Part shown: one piece after another, positions 23,016-32,000 of the stretch
Layout: the number at the start of each line of letters is the position of its first letter
Numbering within the stretch: position 1 is the first letter of the stretch
Assembly: GCF_014651695.1 (NCBI RefSeq)
Contig: NZ_BMXJ01000001.1
Location: forward strand, 660,944 to 724,943
From: Nocardiopsis terrae
GTDB taxonomy: Bacteria; Actinomycetota; Actinomycetes; Streptosporangiales; Streptosporangiaceae
Length of the DNA: 64,000 nt
Direction: 5' to 3'
Program-made: the position numbers and the translations under genes
The notes under the pieces: generated by a model
The model's database searches: none
Told to the model about the DNA's origin: nothing
The model's input: the letters and a program-made list of their open reading frames with translations, nothing else

Positions 23016-26000
23016 CTATCCGGCGGGCGGGTTGAGGGCGCTGTCGAATGCCGCCTGCAGGGGCGTGGTGCCCGCCGGCGGCGCGGGAGGGTCTGTTGGT
23101 GCGAGAGGGTCGGGTCGGGCCGGGGGTGCGAAGGCGGTGTCCAGGGCCGTGAAGTAGGCGTCCAGGGCCGCCCGGTGCGAGCTCAGCGCGGTGTGCAGGG
23201 CGTTTCGGCTTTCGACCAGGTCGCGTAGTGCTCCCACCGTTTCCGCGGGGAGCCCTCCGGGGGTTCCCGTGCCCCGCTGGAGCGCGGTCAGCCCGTCCAG
23301 GGCGGCCCGGTGCTCCGCCTCGGTCCGGTCGGCCGGTCGGCCCCAACCGTGGTCGTCGTCCGTGGAGCCGAGGTAGTCGCGTACGGCCCGAACCCCTTCG
23401 GAGGTCTCGGGCGCCCAGATCCGGGGGTCCGAGTCGGAGCCGAGGGACAGCAGGTCGGCGGCGGTGCGGGCGCTCGCCCGGGCTTCCTCCGACCGGTCCA
23501 GACCCGCTTCCCGGTCGACCGCCGCGCCGAGGGCCTTCTCGGTGGCGGCGGCCTCGGTCTGGCGCTGTGCCACGGCGTCCCACGAGGCGACGGAGTCGTC
23601 GTTGACTCCGGTGGCTATCGTCCGGAGCTGGTCGGTGCTGAGCCACACGTCGACGGTGGACTTGGCCCACTCCGCCCGAGGCGGCCCGCCCGACGCGGTG
23701 TCCTGGGCGATGAGCAGGGCGTCGACGGGAAAGCGCACCAGGTAGCCGCGCCCCTTGACGGGGGCGGCGGTGTCGGTGCGCATCGTGGAGGACGACTGCT
23801 TGCCGCCGCCCGCCGCGGTGCTGTTCGCTCCGGCGGTGGCCACGCCGCCGCCGACCAGAGCCCGGCTCTCGTTGAAGTCGGAGACGGGCTGTTGCACGGC
23901 CTTCATACCCGACAGGTCCAGCCCGGTGGTGAGCGCGGTCGATCCGGCGTGGGCGGTGGAGCGCTCGTCCCGGTGCAGCTTCTGGGTGTCGTTGCCGGTC
24001 GCCAGTTCCCCGGTCGCCCCGATGACGGTGGCCCCGCCCGGGTCGACCTGGGTGAACAGCCGGGTCTCCAGGCCGGGGACGGCGAAGGGCCCCTGGGGGT
24101 CCCTGCCCACCAGGACGGCGCCGCGGCTCCCGGAGGCCGCGTCGAACAACCCGCGCAGCACCTGCTCGTCGACGGCGGCGCCGAGCATGTGCGCCCGGGA
24201 CCCGGGCCGCCCTTCACGGAGGTGTTCGGCGGCGGCCCCGGGCGTGACCCGCTCGGCGGCGTCGGGCTGCCACCCCAGCGCCCGCGCCTGGGCGAGCAGC
24301 GCCGCGTCGGCGATGGGGCGCTGCCCCACCCCCTCCACCGGGGGCAGGGCCGTCTCCCCCCGGCCGAGTCGGCCGCGCCAGTCGCGGGCGAAGACCTCGG
24401 GGTCGTCGGCGCCTGCCCGGGAGGGGGCGACCGGGGCGGAGGCCGCGGGGGCCGCGGGGGCCGCGGGGGGCGCCGTGGGGCGGAAGGTCCCCGCCTGGAA
24501 CACCTCCCTGCGGTTTCCCGCGTCGACGGTGCCGGTGATGACCGGACCGCGTGAACCGCCCCGCCAGTTGTCCACGGACAGGGTGAAGTCGACCCTCATC
24601 GGGGTGGTGGCGGTGACTCCGGGGACCTTGACCGTCCGCGAGGTGTTCCGTGTGTCGGTGTCGGAGGCCAGTTCGGTACTGGTGGTCGCGGTTTCCCAGC
24701 CGGTACCGACGGTGCCGGTGTTGGTGTAGTAGCGGTCGCCGGGGAAGGCGGGGGCGCCGCCGGGGCCGGTCCCGGTGGCCGGGACGGGGTTGAAGCCGCC
24801 GTCCGCGGTGGCGGTCACACCGTGCTTCTTCTGCCTGCCGCGGGACTCGTTGTGTTCGGTGGACTCCGAGACGGAGCGCTCCGAGGACAGCCCCGACTCG
24901 ACCGGGCCGAAGGCGGGGTCGCCGTTGCGGCCCAGTTCCAGGCGCAGCCAACCGCCGCTGCTGAGGCGCTGTTCGCCGAAGGCGTCCTCGCGCACGCGGA
25001 CGGGCAGGACGAGTCCGCCGGTCTGCAGCCTCCGGTTGGTCCCCCGGGTGTTGGTGGCCGACAGGGCCACCTGGATGTCGTGTTTGCTCTGCTCGGTCAG
25101 TTCGAACCCCCGGCCCCGCACCCGCTGGGCGATGCCCTCGACCGCTCCCGCGGTGTCGATGCCGTTGAGGGCGTATCCGGAGCTCTCGCGTCCGGGGACG
25201 AACCCGGTGCCGTCGGGGGCCGCGCGAGCGCGCGCCAGTGCGGCGTCGAGGCCGGAGGTACCCGGCAGGGCGGCGTTCTGGGCGAGGTCGAGGACGCGGT
25301 AACGCGCCTCGGTGGACCCGGGCTCACCGTGGCGGTCGGGTGCGGCGTCGTGCCGGGCCCCGTCGTCCCGGTTCCGGTCGCCGCCGGTGCCGCCGGTGCC
25401 GCCGGTCGCGTCGGCGGGACCTGCGGGCCCCGGGGGTCCGGCGGTTTCGGTGGTGGAGCTGTAGGGCACCGAGACGAGGAGGTTCCAGCGGCTGCGGATC
25501 CTGGCCTGCACGGTGAACCGGTCGGCGGTCGTCACGTCCACGGTGCTGCCGGACAGGGAGACCTTGTCCTCCTCGCCGAACGTGGTGGTGTCCCCCTCGG
25601 TCCGGGTCTGCTTCGAGGCGTAGGGAACCGCGCCCGCGCTGAAACGCAGGCGGTTGTTCCTGGTGTCGGCCGGGTTGGGGGTGCCCTGCCCCTTCACTCC
25701 GACCGCCGTGTTGTGCGATGAGCTCCTGCCGGCTCCGGTGACCCTGTCGGATTCGGTCTTGTAGGTGAGGTCGACGCCGCTTTCGCGCAGTGCGCCGGAG
25801 GTGCGCATCGACGTGCGTTCGGCGTGGAGGGTGAGGGAGAGGTCGGCGCGCCTGCGCACGCCGTCCTCGAACTGCCCCTGGAGGGGGAGCCCGGCGTTGT
25901 GCACGTCCATGGTGTGCGCGGCGAGGGCCTTGGCCGAGCTGAGGACGCGCCAGTGGCCGATGACGGCCTCTCCCGAACGGGAGGCGGCGGTGAATCCGGG

Positions 26001-29000
26001 GGCGGAGCGGACGGCTTCCACCACGGTGTCCCAGAGGCTGCGGGCCTCGGTGTGCTTGGGCGCGTGCGGCAGCGCGTCGAGGTCGAGGTCCGCCCGGGGG
26101 CGCGGTGTTCCGGCGCGGTCCCCGGGGGCGGGGGCCCCGGTGCGGTCGCGGTCGTCGTCGGTGCGGTCCCCGGGCGTCCGAAGGCGCGCGTCACGCTCCA
26201 GCGCGAACCGGTGCTCCTCTCCGCGCCCGTGCGCGGCGGCGGCACCGGCGTGCGCCCGCCGCTCGTCGTCCAGCGCCTCCGTGAGCTCCCGCTCCCTCGC
26301 GGGGAGGTCACGCTTCGCGGCGACGGACTCGTCGTGGTCCTGACGCGCCTCGTTGACGCGGAGCCCGGCCTCCTCAACCAGGCGCTTGGAACCATCGGCC
26401 TTTCGCCGGGCGGTGTCGGCCTCGGCACGGCGATCGGAGGCTTCGCCCTCGCGCAGCTCGGCGTTCTCCTCCGCCCCGGTGGCCCTGTCGTCCTGAGCGT
26501 CGGCCTCCTCGTTGCGGCGATCGGTGGCCTGTACGGCCTCTCTGGCCGCCGTGCGCAGCTTCTCGACCGCCGGCGGGGTCGTCGGCCGCGGCGGGGCGGC
26601 CGTGCCGCCGTCGGAGGACGACTGCCGAGGGGGTGCGCGGAAGGCCGTCTCGGCGGCCCTCACCTCACCGCCCGCGTCCCGTGCCGCGTCCTCCAGTGCC
26701 TCCCAGTTCTCGACCGCCGTGTCCCAGGCGCGGTCGACCGCGCTCTGGGCGGCGTCATCGCCGAGGGCGTCCGCCCCCGTGTCGCGCGGCTGCGGCAGCG
26801 GTGCGGAGGCGGGGGTCCGTTCCCGCGACGGTTGCGCTGCTCCGCCGTCGTGGCGGTCGCGGGCCTCCGTCTCCGTGCGGAGCGCCTCGGCGTAGGCCCG
26901 CATCTTCTCGATAGCGTTCCTGCGCAGGTCCGCCGCCTCCTGCTGGGCCCGTGCGGCTTCCAGACGGTCAAGGACCGCCTGCCGCCGTGCTTCACGGGCG
27001 ACGTTCTCGGCTTCGGTGGCGGTACGCTCCCGCGCCTGGGCGGCCCGATCGTCCTGCGCGGCCTCCTGGCGCGCGCTGTCGGCTTCGCCCTGAGCAGCGG
27101 CCAGGCCGGCCTCCCGGTCCGGGAGCTCCTCGGTGAGGCCGGCCAGGCGGTCCCGTTCGGCACGCAGCTCGTCCACTCTGCCACGGGCCCGCCGGACCTG
27201 GTCCAGTGCCTGCCGGGCGTCCGTGCGGGCCCTGTCCGCCTCGGCGGCGCGGTCGGTCTCCGGTCCGAACGGGCCGAGCTCACCGGGGACGGGGGCCGTT
27301 CTGGGGCCCTCGACCAGGAGCCGGGGCCCCGCCGCGGTCGCACCGGCGCCCGTCGGGGTGACGTCGACGGGCGCGTTGCTCCCGATCGAGGCCTCCAGGT
27401 GGAGCGCGTAGGTCCACGCGTCCAGTTCGCCCTTGGCGCTGGAGGAGGATTCGACGCCGGACTTGCGGGTGCCGGACGCGGGGGTCGTCTTCTCCCGCTC
27501 GTAGGCGTATCCGGCACCGACCTCGACGATGCCGCGGGGCATGGCGGCGGCGGTCTCACCGGGACGGACCTGGAGCGCCGCCGAACCCTCCACGCCGTAG
27601 GCGGTGGTGTCCTGCCTGCCCGACCCCTGGGAGGTCGAGGCGTTGAGGCCGGAGCTCAGCGACCCGCCTCTCCGGGAGCCCGCGAAACGGGCGTCGTCGA
27701 GCCGACCGCTGAGCCGGACGGTGACGAAGTCGGCTCCGTCGCGGTCGTCGGTACGCACGGACGAGGCTCCGGGCAGCGCACCGACGACCGTGCGCAACCG
27801 TCCCGGGGCGGGCGTCAGGGCGTTGCGCAGCCCCCCGGCCCGCAGGACGATCCGGACGCCGTCGGTGATCAGGCTGTCGGCCTCGGCCGACGCCCTGCCG
27901 ACCTGCTCGTGGATCGCCAGCGTGTTGAGGGCGCGCAGGTCCGGTCCGCGCCACAGGCGCCCCCAGAACCCCCGGCGGTCTCCGCCGGGGCCGGCGGGGT
28001 CGTTCACCAGCTCGGGGTGGGCGGCGAAGACCGCTCGGTGGACGCGGTTCGCCACGGCGGTCAGGGGCGCCTCTCCGTTGGTGTCGCGCAGACGTCCGTC
28101 GTTCCATTCGGCCCGCACCGGGACCGATTCACCCAGGTGCTCCACCCGGTCGGCGCGAAGGCCCGGGGTGGCGGGGGCGGCCGGACCGCCCCGGGGGGCG
28201 TGCCCCGCGCCGTCCCCGGCCAACGCCCGGGCGTCGGAGGTCGACACCTGGTCGAGGGTGGTCAGGTCCAGCGTGCCCGCCCGCACCCTGGGCTGGTGCC
28301 GTACCGGACCGCCGTGGTGCCCGGCGCCGTCCGTGCCGTGCGGGTCGGCGGCGGTGTCGTCACCGGTGTTCCCGGCGGCGTCGGGGGCCGCGTGCTGCTG
28401 TTCGGTGGTCGTGACGCGGTAGGTACGGGTCACCCGGTAGAAGGCGGAGTCGCCCTTGGTGCCCGGCCCGTGCACGCGCTCGCTCCCGTGTTCGGTGGTG
28501 CGCGTGTACTTCTGGGCTCCCTTGACGCCGCCGACCACCTCGGGGCCCACCCGCAGCAGGGAGGACGACCCCGCTCCGGGGATGATCGTGCCGAGGAAGC
28601 TGGCCCCCGCACGGATCTCCTGTTTGTTGGTGCGCCCCGCGTTGCTCTGGGCGTTGGTGGAGGACTTGTCGGTGTCGGAGAAGGAGGAGTCGGCCATCTC
28701 CGGGCCGATCCGCTCGTAGGCGACGGGGCCGCCGCTGAGTTCGGCGAACTGCCAGTCGCCGGAGTCGTCCCGGTAGGGGATGTGCAGCACCTCCCCGTGG
28801 TCCATCCGGACCAGGGTCTCGCGCAGCGTCCGCATGTCGAGCGGGAAGTTCTCGGGCGGTCCGCCGTCGAGGACGCCCAGCGTGCGCGAGAAACGGGGCG
28901 CGCGGACCGGGGTGCCGTTACCGTCGCCGACGCGCGAGGCGGGATCGTCGGTGCGGAACCCCCGGGGAGCCTCGCGGCGGTCGGCGGTGCGCTGCCCGCC

Positions 29001-32000
29001 GCCGTCCACGGCACCGTCGTCGCGCACGTGCCCGGGCAGGACCACGTCGAAGGCGTCGTCCAGCCTGGCGGTGAACCGGACCGGCTCCGGCGGCCGGGGC
29101 GGTCGCTCCCGTCCGTCCTGCCGCTCCGGCCGGTCCCGGGTCCCGGGAGGCGCGGGCGGGGGCTGCTGCCCGCTCGTCCCCTGCTGCTCGGTGCCCCCGT
29201 CGGGCGGGACCGGCGGCGGGGCGACCTCCAGGGAGGCCGTCACGGTGAGGTCGGCCGTGAAGCGGGCCGGGTTCTCCCCGTCGACGTCGACCTTGCGCTT
29301 GTGGCGGCGTTCCGCGCTCGTCTGGTATTCGCTGCCGCGCTGGCGGACGGCGACCGACCCCTTCAGACGCGGGGAGATCAGCATGGTCTTTCCGGCGATA
29401 CTGCCGATGACGGTCGCGGGAAGCACGGGGTTGACGCTCTTGCGTGACTGCTGGGCCCCGGCACCCACGGCCTTGGCCCGGGTCTCCACCGTGTGGGTGG
29501 CGCCGGTCCGCCGGTCGGGGGAGTCGGTGGTCTCGCGCCACGCCCGTTCGACGGTGAACCGCACCTGCCCGCGCACCGGCGGAGGGGCGCCGTCCCGCCC
29601 GGCGCGGTCACCGGTGGGGACCTCGCGGACGGGGACCCCGATCTCGTCGCCAGGGCGGGCGCGGCCGTCGGTGATGCGGTCGAGGGCCTCGCCGAGCGCC
29701 GTGCCGTCCGGTTCCACGCCGTGCCGGGTGAGCTGGTCGCGCAGGCGTCGCCCCAGTCCTCGGGCGTCAGCGCCGGAGTTCACGCGCAGGCCGGGGTACC
29801 CGCCCCCGTCCGCGTCGGTTCCGGCGTCGGCGAGTGCGTCGAGCATCCGCACCGTCTCCGCGTCGACCGGCCTCGCTGTCGGCGGCCGTTCCGGAGGAAC
29901 GCCCGTGGCCTCGGTGCCCACCGGCCGGGGCGGTCCCTGCCGGGTCGGCTCGTTCTGAGTCGGCTGGTCGTTCTGGGTCGGCTGGGGCCGGTCCTGTTGC
30001 GACGGGGGCGTCTCCCGGCGAGGGGCACCCGAGGTTCCCTCACCCGTGCCGCCGGTGGTCCCGTCACCCCTGTTCCCGCTGTTCCGGTGCCGGTTCTCCG
30101 ACAGGTCCCGCATCGGATGGTCCTCGGGCCTGCTGCCACCGCTCCCGTCCTTGGGCCGGAAGATGTCGGAGAGGGGGCCCGCGGCGCGGTGCTCCGCGCC
30201 GCCCTCGGTGGGCACCGGTGCGGGGCGGCCCGGCATCCGCGACAGCGGTGCCTCCATACCGGCCGTGCGCGCCGTGCCGAGGGCGCGTTCCAGGCGACCG
30301 TCGGACGTCCACTCCGCGACCGTGCGGTCGAAGCGGTCCCGTAGCCGGGGCGGCAGGTCGGCACGGACCCGGTCCTCGTCGAGACCGCGCACACGGCTGT
30401 CGTAGGCGGCACCGAACAGGGAGACGGTGTCGGAGGGGTCCTGCCGCCCTTCGGGATCGAGCAGGGCGGCCAGGTCTCGGTGCACGGGGTCGGGAAGGTC
30501 GGCCAGCCGGGCGGGCGGATCGTAGCGGGAGGCCCCGTGTGCCTGCGATTCGATCTGCTCCAGGTAGCGGTTGAGGATCTCCGGAGGCCGGCCGTCGCGC
30601 CCGCCGGGCGCGTCCATGTAGCCCCCGGCCTCGTGGACGGCGGTGGAGTCCGGTGAGCCGCGCAGCACGGCCTGAGGTCGGCCGGACCGCTCCTGGGGAG
30701 GGTCGCGGTACTCGTCGTCGAGGCCGAGCCGGTGCAGGGTCTCGTGCAGCCAGACGTCGGCGCCGTCGTCGAGGCGCCAGTTGGCGGTGTCGCTGCGCCC
30801 GGGCAGGTCCGGGTTGTCGCGGACCCAGGTGACGTCGGCGTGCGGGCGGTCGTCGGCACCGACCGGCTCCACCCGGACGTGGAGCTGGTCCCCGCTGTCG
30901 GGCAGCCGGTAGCGCTGGTTGAGGACGTCGTCCACCCGGTCGAGGAAGACCCGCTGAGCGGTGTCGGCCTCCTCGGGGCGGACGTCGTCGCCGGGGTCGA
31001 AGTTGATCCGGACCGTCAGCTCGGTGACATGGGTCGGGCCCTCGGGCCCGGGGTCCGGGAGGGGGACGCGGCGCACGTCGAAGCCGCGCTCGGCGACCGA
31101 GACGACCGGGCGGTCCCTGGTGGAACCGTCCAGGATCTCGACCCCGTCGGTGTCGATGCCTGAACCGTCTCGGTTGGTGCCCACCCGCGCGGTCTCGGCA
31201 CCGTCACGGGCGTCCTGCCAGGCTCCGGGCGGGCGCAGCCCTTCGGCGACGGGGGCCGGGGCGTCGGGCTCGGGGCGGGGCCGGGCCGCCGACGGTGTGT
31301 CGGTCCGGCTCGTGGGCGGGGCCTGTCGGCGTCCGTCCCCGGCGGACTCCTGGCCCTGCGCGGCGGGGTTCACCGGCGGGGGCGCGACGACGGACCCGGG
31401 GGCACCGTCCGCGTGCTGGGGCGGGTCCTGCGCACGGCCGTCCGCGGAGGCGGGTGCGCCGAGGTCGCCGTCGTCGCGCGGCAGGCCCTGCTGGTCGCCC
31501 TCGCCACGGGAGGGCGCACCGGGGCCGCTGCCCTCCCCGATCTCTTCGCCGCCCGGGGGCCGAGCTTCGTCGCGGCCCTCTCCAGCCCCTTCCCCGTCCG
31601 GGCGCGGCGGGTTCGCCGTGTCGGCGTCCGTTCCCTGCCCGTTCGGCGCCGGACTCGGATTCGGCGCCGGAACCGGAGCGTCCGGAGTCCGCCCGTCGGC
31701 GTCGGTACGGTCTTCCGTCACCCGGGTCGGGGCGTCCTCGTCGGAGGTGCGGTCCTGCCCGTCGGGCGACCGCTCCGGACCACCGCTGATCGGCGCGGCA
31801 CCGGTGCTGTCCGAAGCACCTACCCCGCTCGCGCCGCCCCCGTCGTTCACCTGAGCCGTGTTCTCCGGTACCCGCTGATCCGGACGGTCGAAGACGGCGC
31901 CGCCCTGGTTCGGGACCTCCCGCACCGGAGCGTTCTGGCCAGAGGCGTCCTGATCTGGAACGTCCTCAGCGGGAGCGTTTCCTACCGGCACCTCCTGGCC

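Noticed and set aside
17956..23157. 1733-codon plus-strand open frame across the type VII genes
   Set aside because: It runs antisense through two real genes and has a Gly/Val/His-rich shadow composition and no ribosome site; long stop-free antisense frames are common at this GC.
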